This document shows, in pieces, positions 7,414 to 15,182 of a stretch of DNA of 64,000 bases. Origin of the DNA: Nocardiopsis kunsanensis DSM 44524. Its GTDB lineage: Bacteria > Actinomycetota > Actinomycetes > Streptosporangiales > Streptosporangiaceae. Numbering within the stretch: position 1 is the first letter of the stretch; each line of letters begins with the position of its first letter. The DNA is taken from contig NZ_ANAY01000026.1 in the NCBI RefSeq assembly GCF_000340965.1, positions 23,479 through 87,478 of the forward strand, read 5' to 3'. The position numbers and the translations under genes are program-made. The notes below the pieces were generated by a model that saw only the letters and a program-made list of their open reading frames with translations, ran no database searches and was not told the origin of the DNA.

Positions 7414-9441
7414 CTACGGCCGCGAACGATACAACCCCTCGATCTCCTCCGAGAAAGCCCTCAACACCGCCTCACGCCGCACCTCACCCGAAGCCAACAC
7501 CAACCCCGACTGCACCGTGAACTCCTCCGCCAACACATGGAAGGACCGCACCGCCAACCGCCGAGGCACATTCCGATTGGCCTCATAAACCAACCCCTGC
7601 ACCTCACGCAACAGGTCCCGGTCCCCCGCGATCTCCTCCGCAGACATCGACAACGGACGCCCATTCACCAAACGCCAGTACTCCAACTGATCACGCACCA
7701 ACGTCACCAACGCACTCGCGAACGGCCGCCCCTCCACAATCACCATCACCTGACTGACCAACGGATGCGCACGCAAACGCGCCTCCAACCCCGCTACCAG
7801 CTCCGCATCCGAAGGCCCCACCGGACCCCCACCACCCTGGGGCCCCTCCACTACAGGCAACTCCAACGTCGCCGCACCATCACCCTCGGAACCATCCCGC
7901 ACAGGAGCCACCCGGTCACGCTCCACCGCAACATCGGAACCACCCCCCTGCTCACCCCCCGCAGGAACAGGGCCCAACTGCGCCGCCCCACGCACACCCG
8001 CACCCGCCACGAACCGCCCCGGCACCTCAGCCACCGCCGACTGCGCCCGCACCCGGCCACGGGCCCACACGACCCCCTCGGCATCCACCTCGACCGACTC
8101 CCCCGTGGCCAACCAACCCTCACGGAAAGCCGACTGCGACCCCTCAGCGTCACCCCAATACCCGGAAAAGGCCACACCACCACGCACGAAGGCCTCACCC
8201 TCCTGCGAGACCCACACATCACGCCCGGGCAGAGCACGACCCACCGAACCGGCCACCCGGTCCCCCGGACCGTTCGCCGCAAAGACCCCCGCCGTCTCCG
8301 CACACCCCAACACCTGCATCACCGGGATCCCCACACCGGAGAAGAACGCATCCAACTTCTCCGACAGGCCACCACCCCAGCACACCACCAGATGCACCCG
8401 GCCCCCGAAGACCTCACGCACCTTCGAGAACGACCAGTCATACATCGACCGCGACAACCGGCGCCAAGCACCCTTCTTCGGTGAACGGTCGAACTGCACC
8501 GCCGCATCCACCGAAGCGTTGAAGGTCCCCAAGGAGTCCCAACCCGTCGCCCTGGCCGCACTGCGCTGTCCCTCGTACACCGACCACAACAACGAGGCAC
8601 CACACACCACCACCGTGGGCCGGAACGCCCCCAACGAAGCCTGCAACGACCCCGGAGCAGCCAACCCCACCCGCACACGGCCCACCACACACGCCACCAA
8701 CGAAGCCAGACCCGACATCTGCGACAAAGGCTCGTCCAGCAGCGTGCTCGCCGCACCCGGCTCCAACTCCGACAACCGCGGCCACATCCGGTCCACCACA
8801 TCAGCACCGGCCGCCAACAACGCACCATGCGTGAGCACCACACCACGCATACTCCTGGAGACCGTACTCATCGGAAAAGCGATCACCGCCGCATCCTCCG
8901 GCAAGGCCGCCTCACGCCGGAACCGCACCGCAGAAGCGTCCATGTACGCCCCCAACGACACCAACTCCGGCAACCCCGGACTCAGCCGCCACACACGCCC
9001 CAGATCCGGCAACTCACGCTGCAAACCGCTCACCGCACGGTGGGCACGCTCACCCTCGACCACCGCAGCCGCCGGACGAGTACTACGCACCACGTGCGCC
9101 ACCCGCTCGACCGAAGCCACCGAGGGCAACGGCACCAGCACTGCACGCACCGTCCACACCGCAAAGGCCAAGCGCACCCAGTCGTGATGGTTGTCAGCCA
9201 CCAACAGCACCCGGTCGCCCTCACCCACACCAGCGGCCACCAACCCCTTGGCCACACCACTCACATCCGTGGCAAAGGCACCAGCGCTCACACGCTCCCA
9301 GTCGCCGCCCTCACCGGAAGGAACCGACCACGTCTGCGCATGAGCATCAGCGGTCGCCACCTCATAGACCAGCTCGCCCAACCCGGACAGCCGCCGAGCC
9401 CCAGTCCCGGGGGTGACCCTAGCCTCGCCCATACCACTCAT
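7414..9441 (-). CDS. Degenerate AMP-binding (acyl-CoA synthetase-like) protein
   Basis: Encodes 675 aa with the layout of long-chain acyl-CoA ligases: VLLVADNHHDWVRLAFAVW near residue 80, VHLVVCWGGGLSEKLDAFF and MQVLGCAETAG in the middle, and a FadD15-like end (REVQGLVYEANRNVP ... VLRAFSEEIEGLY). Key adenylation motifs are altered. The phosphate loop (usually TSGTTGxPKG) reads FPMSTVSRSMRGV. The YGxTE position reads LGCAETAG. The hinge TGD reads ATGESVEVD. A low-complexity Gly/Glu/Pro insert of about 80 residues (near 480-560) splits the C-terminal domain. It may be a non-catalytic paralogue. ATG at 9441 is assumed. Adjacent genes do not suggest a pathway. Confidence 0.75.
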   Translation of the reverse strand: MSGMGEARVTPGTGARRLSGLGELVYEVATADAHAQTWSVPSGEGGDWERVSAGAFATDVSGVAKGLVAAGVGEGDRVLLVADNHHDWVRLAFAVWTVRAVLVPLPSVASVERVAHVVRSTRPAAAVVEGERAHRAVSGLQRELPDLGRVWRLSPGLPELVSLGAYMDASAVRFRREAALPEDAAVIAFPMSTVSRSMRGVVLTHGALLAAGADVVDRMWPRLSELEPGAASTLLDEPLSQMSGLASLVACVVGRVRVGLAAPGSLQASLGAFRPTVVVCGASLLWSVYEGQRSAARATGWDSLGTFNASVDAAVQFDRSPKKGAWRRLSRSMYDWSFSKVREVFGGRVHLVVCWGGGLSEKLDAFFSGVGIPVMQVLGCAETAGVFAANGPGDRVAGSVGRALPGRDVWVSQEGEAFVRGGVAFSGYWGDAEGSQSAFREGWLATGESVEVDAEGVVWARGRVRAQSAVAEVPGRFVAGAGVRGAAQLGPVPAGGEQGGGSDVAVERDRVAPVRDGSEGDGAATLELPVVEGPQGGGGPVGPSDAELVAGLEARLRAHPLVSQVMVIVEGRPFASALVTLVRDQLEYWRLVNGRPLSMSAEEIAGDRDLLREVQGLVYEANRNVPRRLAVRSFHVLAEEFTVQSGLVLASGEVRREAVLRAFSEEIEGLYRSRP

Positions 9442-9598
9442 TCCTCTGCCACGTCGGAGGACGGGCCCGGACCGAACCCGCCCGCATCGGGGAAGTCGGC
9501 CCTACTGTGCCCGCAACCACCACACCACGGCAACCCGGACCCCAACGCCCACAACGCCCACATACAGGCACAACCCGCCCAGGCGCACAGATCGGCCC

Positions 9599-9634
9599 GG
9601 TTCTCCCGGAGCTACGGCCAGGGGCAAAGTAACC
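9599..9634. repeat. Left terminal inverted repeat of the Tn3-type relic
   Basis: Reads GGTTCTCCCGG, A, GCTACGGC, C, then AGGGGCAAAGTAACC; 34 of 36 positions match the reverse complement of 11903-11938. Length and the inner GTAACC-type end fit Tn3-family ends. Confidence 0.85.
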
Positions 9635-9686
9635 AGCGAGTAGCTGGAGGACCGCTACAGGATGTGGCGGTAGAGCCGCGACCGGT

Positions 9687-10229
9687 TCAGGGCAGCGGAC
9701 GGGGTGGGAGTCGGACCACCATGTGCGCGCTGGTGATCAGCTTCTCCGCGATGCCCCCACCCAGGCAGGTGGCCAGTACCTCCTTTCCCGACGCACAGGC
9801 GATCCAGGAAGCGTCGGCCCGAGAGACGAGCCGGTCGACAGCGTCGATCAGCGCGCCCCGGCCCGCGGCCATCACCGACTGGATCATGGGCTCCTCCACG
9901 ACGCGTTCCGTGGTGACTCCGACCCTGTTGTCGACCCGGTCGGTGAGGTCGTCCATGAAGGTGACCCGAGTGCCGACCTCGAAGTCCCTCGGCTTGTAGT
10001 CGTTCCCGTGGACGAGGTCGTGGGACTCGTGCACGCTGATGCCGTTGGGCGGGTATCCGGCGTCCAGGATTCGCTTGAGCATGGCGTAGGCGTGGTGGGT
10101 CTTACCGCTCCGGACCGGCCCCAGGAGCAGGATCCGTGTCGTGGCGCCGCTAAGCACTGAGCCGCACCACTGATCTGCCTCGGCCAGTGTGGTGGTGGCG
10201 TCGGCCAAGCGCGGAGGGATGACCGTCAC
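9687..10229 (-). CDS. P-loop ATPase of the transposon relic
   Basis: Encodes 180 aa if translation starts at GTG 10229, which has GAGGAG six bases upstream. It shows Walker A GPVRSGKT (about residues 37-44) and a Walker B-like VTFMDDLTD, then a helical C-terminus. It resembles small DnaC/IstB- or DUF-type ATPases, but I do not recognise the family. The frame is open upstream without a stop and continues straight from the resolvase helix-turn-helix, so a fusion protein is also possible. It lies immediately inside the left transposon end. Confidence 0.65.
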   Translation of the reverse strand: MTVIPPRLADATTTLAEADQWCGSVLSGATTRILLLGPVRSGKTHHAYAMLKRILDAGYPPNGISVHESHDLVHGNDYKPRDFEVGTRVTFMDDLTDRVDNRVGVTTERVVEEPMIQSVMAAGRGALIDAVDRLVSRADASWIACASGKEVLATCLGGGIAEKLITSAHMVVRLPPRPLP

Positions 10230-10655
10230 CGGGGTCTCCTCAGAGGTCGGGATCGACGTGGCAGTGCGGCGGCCAGACAGTTCCGGCACGTGCTTGTACA
10301 GGGTCGAGCGGGACACCCCGAGCAGACGGGCGATCGAGGACACCGAGTTGTCGGGGCGGCTCAGCAGGTCGCGGGCGTGACGGACCTGCTCGGGGGGCAT
10401 GGCCGGGGCCGGCCCAAGCGTTTCCCGGCGGCGCGGGCGGCGTCGAGTCCTTCGTGGGTGCCCTCGACGATGAGTTCGCGGATGAACTCGGCCAGTGCGG
10501 CGAAGACGTGGAAGACCAGGCGCCCGCCCGGGATGGTGGTGTCCAGGGCCTCGTGCAGGGAGCGGAAGCCGATCCCTGCACGGCGCAGGTCCCCGACCAG
10601 GGTGATGAGGTCCTGGAGTGAGCGGGCGAGCCGGTCCAGGGCCGGGACGACCCCG
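10230..10655 (-). pseudogene. Tn3-type serine resolvase, 5'-truncated and frameshifted
   Basis: The catalytic-domain C-terminal half is clear: VPALDRLARSLQDLI, FRSLHEALDTTIPGGRLVF, FAALAEFIRELIVEGTHEG and AAGKRLGRP. The N-terminal part with the nucleophilic Ser (usual YARVS motif) is missing. After GRP the frame changes: the helix-turn-helix part (PPEQVRHARDLLSRP, IARLLGVSRSTLYKHVPEL) lies in another frame, joined across a C/G run at about 10395-10405. The normal stop is also missing, so the HTH reads into the ATPase frame. It is not a functional resolvase unless the sequence has an error there. Confidence 0.8.
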
Positions 10656-10706
10656 GAAGCCCGTCGCCCTCGTGGCGCACTGCACAGAAGAAGCTCCCCT
10701 CCATTG

Positions 10707-10734
10707 TGTACATTTGTACTTGTACATCTGTACT
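10707..10734. promoter_or_regulatory. Tandem palindromic operator, probably for the TetR gene
   Basis: Two adjacent 14-bp units, TGTACATTTGTACT and TGTACATCTGTACT. Each contains an inverted repeat GTACA-NN-TGTAC. They lie 65-92 bp before the TetR start, in the only non-coding gap of the relic, which is what an autoregulated TetR operator would look like. Confidence 0.65.
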
Positions 10735-10798
10735 GAATGAAGGGTGATCGCATCATGCCGCTCCTGACCACAGCCTCCCCGCCACGCCGGAACAGCGG

Positions 10799-11356
10799 AT
10801 GAGCGCGCGCAAGGACCCCGAGGGCCGCCGCCGGTCGATCGTTGGAGCCGCTGTGCAGGAGATGACCGAGCACGGCCCGGCCACCTTGACCCACCGGCGG
10901 GTCGCTGAGCGCGCGCAGGTTCCGCTGGGGGCCACCACCTACTACTTCGCCACCCTGGACGACCTGCGAAGGGCCGCCTTGGAGTCCATCGCCGCGCAGA
11001 ACGAGGAGGACCTCGAAGAGATCGCGGCGGCCATCACCGCCTGCGGGGGATCTCCAGAAGGCATCGCCGAGCAGTTGTGCCTCTACCTGGCCGACCGGGA
11101 CCGGGTGCTGGCGGAGAACGTCCTGTACTTCGCGGGAGTGCACCAGCCCGACCTGAGGCCGCTGTCGCGGCGGTGGGTCCACGGCATGACCACGATCCTG
11201 TCGAACCACACCTCACCGGCAGCGGCCCGGGCAACGGCGGTGTACATGGACGGCGCTGTCCTGTACGCCCTGCTCAACGACACCCCCCTGGACCGGGCAG
11301 AGCTGACTGCGGCGATCACCGCGCTGATGAACACCGACCCGAAGGACGCCACGTGA
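10799..11356 (+). CDS. TetR-family regulator
   Basis: Encodes 185 aa. The N-terminal DNA-binding domain is canonical: RRSIVGAAVQEMTEHG, then LTHRRVAERAQVPLGATTYYF with the typical TTYYF recognition-helix end. The C-terminal ligand domain is helical and variable. The stop overlaps the downstream MFS start (GTGA), so regulator and exporter form one transcript, a common drug-efflux arrangement. The tandem palindrome at 10707-10734 is the likely binding site. It is cargo within the Tn3-type ends. Confidence 0.9.
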   Translation: MSARKDPEGRRRSIVGAAVQEMTEHGPATLTHRRVAERAQVPLGATTYYFATLDDLRRAALESIAAQNEEDLEEIAAAITACGGSPEGIAEQLCLYLADRDRVLAENVLYFAGVHQPDLRPLSRRWVHGMTTILSNHTSPAAARATAVYMDGAVLYALLNDTPLDRAELTAAITALMNTDPKDAT

Positions 11357-11902
11357 GCACTCTGGACCCGGGCCCCACCGCCACCACGGGCCACCTGTCC
11401 GCACGACGCCGCTGGAGCGCGCTGGCCGTGCTCTCGGCCAGCCTCCTGGTGGTGGTCATGGACATGACCATCCTCAACGTGGCCCTGCCCGAGATGACCG
11501 CGGCGCTGGCGCCGAACTCCGCCCAGCAGTTGTGGATCGTGGACGTCTACGCCCTGGTCCTGGCCGGGCTGCTGGTCACCATGAGCACGCTCGGCGACCG
11601 ATGGGGCCGCAAGAGGACCCTTCTCGCGGGCTTCGCGATCTTCGGCGGGGCCTCCCTGCTGATCCTGGTCGCCGAATCCGCGGAGGCGGTGATCGCCGTG
11701 CGCGCCCTGCTGGGTGTGGGCGGGGCGATGATCATGCCCCTCGACCCTGTCCATGATCCGCAGCATGTTCACCGACCCCGGCGAGCGCGCCCGCGCCCTG
11801 GGGGTGTGGTCGGCGGTCGCGGCTCTGGGTGCGGTGGTGGGCCCGATCGTGGGCGGGTTGCTGCTGGATTACTTCTCCTGGCACTCGGCGGACCGCCCTC
11901 AC
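11353..11902 (+). pseudogene. MFS drug exporter, frameshifted and cut by the transposon end
   Basis: Starts at GTG 11353 overlapping the TetR stop. The first about 130 residues are a normal DHA2/DHA1 exporter start: the ALAVLSASLLVVVMDMTILN helix, LWIVDVYALVLAGLLV, GDRWGRKRTLL (motif A) and RALLGVGGAMIMP. At about 11738-11745 an extra C in a C run shifts the frame; the true continuation (LSMIRSMFTDPGERARALGV, VGPIVGGLLLDYFSW) is in the next frame. Coding ends at the right inverted repeat, so more than half the protein is missing. Confidence 0.85.
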
Positions 11903-11938
11903 GGTTACTTTGCCCCTCGCCGTAGCACCGGGAGAACC
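11903..11938. repeat. Right terminal inverted repeat of the Tn3-type relic
   Basis: Reverse-complement partner of 9599-9634 with two mismatches. It ends nine bases from the stop codon of the neighbouring Bcr/CflA-type exporter gene, so the element landed just 3' of that gene without breaking it. Confidence 0.85.
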
Positions 11939-11946
11939 ACCCCAGG

Positions 11947-13233
11947 TCAGCCGGCCACCGCTACCCGCTTGGCACGCAACAACCACAAGAACGCCGCCGC
12001 CGACAGCATCGCCGCACCAGCCATCACCACGGACATACTCACCAACGACGCCTCCCCCGTCGACGTCAGACCGGCCAACGCGGCCACACCACCACCCATC
12101 GCGAACTGCAACGACCCCATCAACGCCGAAGCCGTACCCGCCACCGCAACCGGCTGACCGTCCAGAGCCGTCACCGTCGCATTCGGCATGATGAAACCGA
12201 CGCTGAACATCATCACCGCCAACAACCCCACGGTCATCCACAACGTCGACACCCCCGCCAACGACAACACCGTCAGCACCACCACCGCCGACAACGCCGA
12301 AGACAACCCCGAACCCAACCGCCGCAAGGTCTCCACCCGACCCACCAAAAACCCGTTGAGCTGCGTACCCGCCATCATCGCCAACGAGTTCACCGCGAAC
12401 AGCCACGCATACGTCTGCGGCGAAGCACCGAACTCCTGCTGGGAAACGAACGAGAACACCGACACATACGTGAACAGCATCCCGAAGCTCAACCCCAACG
12501 TCAGCACCGGACTCAGGAACCGCGGCTGACGCACCAACCGCCCCACCGTCACAGCCAACTCACCCGGCCCACGCCGCACCCGCTCAACCACAGGCAACGA
12601 CTCCGGCAACCACAGCAACGTCACCACAAAACTCAGCGACGCCATGCCCGCCAGCACCCAAAAACTCAACTGCCAGGGCCCCACCAACAACAACTGCGCA
12701 CCCAACAGCGGAGCCAACAACGGCGCCAACATCATCACCAACGCCAACCGCGAGAAGAAACGCACCGCCTCGTCCCCACGGAACAAGTCACGCACCACCG
12801 CACGAGCGACGACCGCACCGGCAGCACCCGCCATCCCCTGGACGAACCGCAATACCACGAACACCGTCACGTTGGGCACGAACACACACAGCACTGAAGC
12901 CACTGTGAACACGGCGATCCCCACCAACAACGGACGCCGCCGCCCCAACGCATCGCTCATCGGTCCGATGATCAACTGCCCCAACGACAACCCCAACATC
13001 ATCGAGGTCAACGTCAGCTGCACCTGCGCCTCAACCGTCCCCAGATCCTCGGTGATCTGCGGGAACGCAGGAAGATACATGTCAGTGGCCAGCGGACCGG
13101 TCGCAGTCAGCAGACCCAGCACCAACACCAGAAGCACGACCGACCGACGCGACCTCGGACGGACGACAGAGGACTCAGGCCCCTCCTGCTCTTCAGCAAC
13201 CGAGCCGGGGGAGTTCGGGGACCGCACAGGCAC
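11947..13233 (-). CDS. Bcr/CflA-type MFS multidrug exporter
   Basis: Encodes 428 aa with about 12 membrane helices. The family start TATGPLATDMYLPAFPQI after a charged N-terminus of about 35 residues is the hallmark of the Bcr/CflA subgroup. It is followed by LIIGPMSDALGRRRPL (motif A) and LRFVQGMAGAAGAVVARAVV. It exports drugs or small metabolites by proton antiport. The GTG start at 13233 is uncertain; GTG codons a little downstream would remove only the soluble tail. The stop lies nine bases from the transposon end, leaving the gene whole. Confidence 0.9.
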   Translation of the reverse strand: MPVRSPNSPGSVAEEQEGPESSVVRPRSRRSVVLLVLVLGLLTATGPLATDMYLPAFPQITEDLGTVEAQVQLTLTSMMLGLSLGQLIIGPMSDALGRRRPLLVGIAVFTVASVLCVFVPNVTVFVVLRFVQGMAGAAGAVVARAVVRDLFRGDEAVRFFSRLALVMMLAPLLAPLLGAQLLLVGPWQLSFWVLAGMASLSFVVTLLWLPESLPVVERVRRGPGELAVTVGRLVRQPRFLSPVLTLGLSFGMLFTYVSVFSFVSQQEFGASPQTYAWLFAVNSLAMMAGTQLNGFLVGRVETLRRLGSGLSSALSAVVVLTVLSLAGVSTLWMTVGLLAVMMFSVGFIMPNATVTALDGQPVAVAGTASALMGSLQFAMGGGVAALAGLTSTGEASLVSMSVVMAGAAMLSAAAFLWLLRAKRVAVAG

Positions 13234-13462
13234 TCCAGTTCACATGTGATGAGACAAGGCCGGCACACACCCTCTGGGAGCGCATCCACCGACGGGGGAC
13301 CACTCCATACCAACACCCTCACACCAGAATGACTGCCCCATACCGAACGGAAAGAGTGTGAACTCCATTACTCGGACGAAACACACCATGACCGCACGCC
13401 CCACCCCGACACAACAGTGGCGGCGGGCCACACCCGCCGCCACGAACACCCGCACGAAGGCC

Positions 13463-13900
13463 TCAGCGCACCAACCGCTCCAACAACCGACCCACCTCGG
13501 CCTCCGGATCCTCGGTCAACCCACCATGGATCGGCCCCGGCTGCACGATCGTGCTCCGCGGAGCCGTCAGCCACCGGAACCGCTGCCCCGGCTTCTCACG
13601 CCCGGCAGCCCCCGCCTCGACACCACCACGGCACATCACAGCCACCGACTCCAGGGACCGGCGTACACCCTCCACGTCCAGCCCAGGAGCCAGAGCCGAC
13701 AAACGGGCCTCGTCCAGATCCCACCGAGCCGCCAGGAACGCCTGCTCCTGCGCATAGACGATGACCCCCGCGTTGACACACTCACCCCGCTCCAGGCAGG
13801 GCACCACACGCAACAGGGCGTACTCGTACACCACCCGGTCACGGTCCTCCCCGACCCGGCCGGTCACCACCGCATCGCTGTAACGCTGCACCCGACTCAC
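13463..13900 (-). CDS. DUF3037 family protein
   Basis: Encodes 145 aa of the DUF3037 family: YEYALLRVVPCLERGECVNA, VIVYAQEQAFLAARWDLDEA and a C-terminal PRSTIVQPGPIHGGLTEDP. The function is unknown, but the family regularly follows HipA-like kinase genes. Here the GTG start overlaps the kinase stop by four bases (GTGA), which indicates coupled translation and a shared task. In-frame codons upstream of 13900 belong to the kinase overlap. Confidence 0.85.
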   Translation of the reverse strand: MSRVQRYSDAVVTGRVGEDRDRVVYEYALLRVVPCLERGECVNAGVIVYAQEQAFLAARWDLDEARLSALAPGLDVEGVRRSLESVAVMCRGGVEAGAAGREKPGQRFRWLTAPRSTIVQPGPIHGGLTEDPEAEVGRLLERLVR

Positions 13901-14670
13901 TGCGCCACCTCCGGCAACCAACGGCGGTCGAAGACCCGCGCGAGCAGATGCCGCACATAGGCCTCACGCACCTGGTCCGCGGAGTCGAACCCGGGTTCGT
14001 CCACCAACCACTCCTCAGGCACCAGCCCCACCACATCACGCAGCAGATCCTCGGTCAGCAACGGAGCCAAGGCGGCGTCGGCAGCGGCCAGGTCCGGCGA
14101 GGAATCGATCAGCACATGGTCCTCGGCCTCATAAGGACGGGTGACGAACCGATCGGCGTTGGCCCAACTGTGGTGGAAGATCAGCGTCGCCCCGTGGTCG
14201 ATCAGATAGGGCTTCCCGTGCCAGACGAGCATGTTCGGGTTGCGCCAGGACCGGTCGACGTTGCCGACCAGGGCGTCGAACCACAGGATGCGGCCGGCCA
14301 GGTCCGGACCGACGTCGAAATGGAGAGGGTCGAAAGCCAGAGCACCGGGCAGGAAGTCCATCCCCAGGTTCAGCCCCCCACTGGACCTGAGCAGAGCCTG
14401 GACCTCCTCGTCGGGCTCACTGCGCGCGATGACGGCATCGAACTCCACCTGCGCCAGTTCGGGTACCGGCAGCCCCAGGGCACGGCCCAACTCACCGGTG
14501 ACGACCTCGGCGACGAGTGTCTTACGTCCCTGGCCGGCGCCGACGAACTTGACCACGTACATCCCGAGGTCGTCGGCCTCCACCAACCCCGGGAGCGATC
14601 CTCCTTCGCGCAGCGGCAACACGTACCGCGTGGCGATCACCTTTTTCAGCACGCCGACCAGCTTAAGCAC
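13897..14670 (-). CDS. HipA-like kinase domain protein
   Basis: Encodes 257 aa, shorter than HipA (about 440 aa). The kinase-like core is visible: YVVKFVGAGQGRKTLVAEVV (Lys of the ATP site), LGMDFLPGAL, the catalytic-loop pair WFDALVGNVDRSWRNPNMLV (HxDRxxxN-like, with Asn-Val-Asp) and LIDHGATLIFHH (DFG-like metal site). It lacks the HipB-binding N-terminal subdomain, and no HipB gene is next to it. It is translationally coupled to DUF3037. Start GTG 14670 follows AGAGGCGGGA. It is probably a protein or small-molecule kinase; the substrate is unknown. Confidence 0.82.
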   Translation of the reverse strand: MLKLVGVLKKVIATRYVLPLREGGSLPGLVEADDLGMYVVKFVGAGQGRKTLVAEVVTGELGRALGLPVPELAQVEFDAVIARSEPDEEVQALLRSSGGLNLGMDFLPGALAFDPLHFDVGPDLAGRILWFDALVGNVDRSWRNPNMLVWHGKPYLIDHGATLIFHHSWANADRFVTRPYEAEDHVLIDSSPDLAAADAALAPLLTEDLLRDVVGLVPEEWLVDEPGFDSADQVREAYVRHLLARVFDRRWLPEVAQ

Positions 14671-15182
14671 TCCCGCCTCTGCTGTTGTCGGCCGCGGCCG
14701 CCCCAGGTCGGGGTTGCGAACGGCCTGGGAGGTCCGGCACGAGCCGGAACGGCCGCAGGTTCTTGCTGTCGATGCGCTGCTCTCCTCTTCTCCCCAGGAA
14801 CGGAATGCATGACCGCAGGCTGGGTTCCTGCCACCCGACCCACCACAGGGGCCGCAAGAGAATCCTGAACGCGTTCCAGCCCCACAGGCTCAAGACCCCG
14901 GGTAGTACACAGCGGAGCGGGAGGAGGGAAGTGTGCGGCGTAGCCGCACGCGAATGATGCTGTGATGCTTTTCGAAAGAAAAGTTCGGCCACCTTTATGC
15001 TGTAGATCTACAGTCCGGAATGCGCAAAATTCTGCAACAGGAAGGTCACTCTGTCAAGGGGATGCAATCCACCTTTCAAGAGAGCACAAAAAAGCCTGTG
15101 ACCAGGGGCAACGCGCTCACGTCGCCAGGACCACGAGCTCGAGGGGCACCCTGTTCCCCTGTCCGGCCGCCCCCGAAAAACA
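14671..15182. promoter_or_regulatory. 512-bp gene-free stretch with three strong palindromes
   Basis: No convincing gene. It is less GC-rich than its surroundings from 14950 to 15100. It holds GTGCGGC-GTA-GCCGCAC (14933-14949), the hairpin CTTTTC-GAAA-GAAAAG (14968-14983) and the perfect 14-bp palindrome CTGTAGATCTACAG (15000-15013). It is upstream of the HipA-like gene, so the last of these could be an operator; a decayed mobile element is also possible. Confidence 0.5.

Larger units (their letters stand above)
9599..11938. mobile_element. Tn3-family-type relic without transposase
   Basis: Bounded by 36-bp inverted ends (9599-9634 and 11903-11938) that differ at two positions. Inside are a resolvase fragment with the usual Tn3 C-terminal half, a P-loop ATPase, a TetR gene and the start of an MFS gene. 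There is no Tn3 TnpA gene, so it could only have moved with help from elsewhere. The base composition is balanced, while the DNA on both sides is strongly A+C-rich on the + strand. No matching 5-bp target duplication is visible next to the ends, so they may come from different events or have mutated. Confidence 0.75.

Noticed and set aside
9413..9643. Short plus-strand frame before the transposon end
   Set aside because: Crosses the left inverted repeat and has low-complexity composition.
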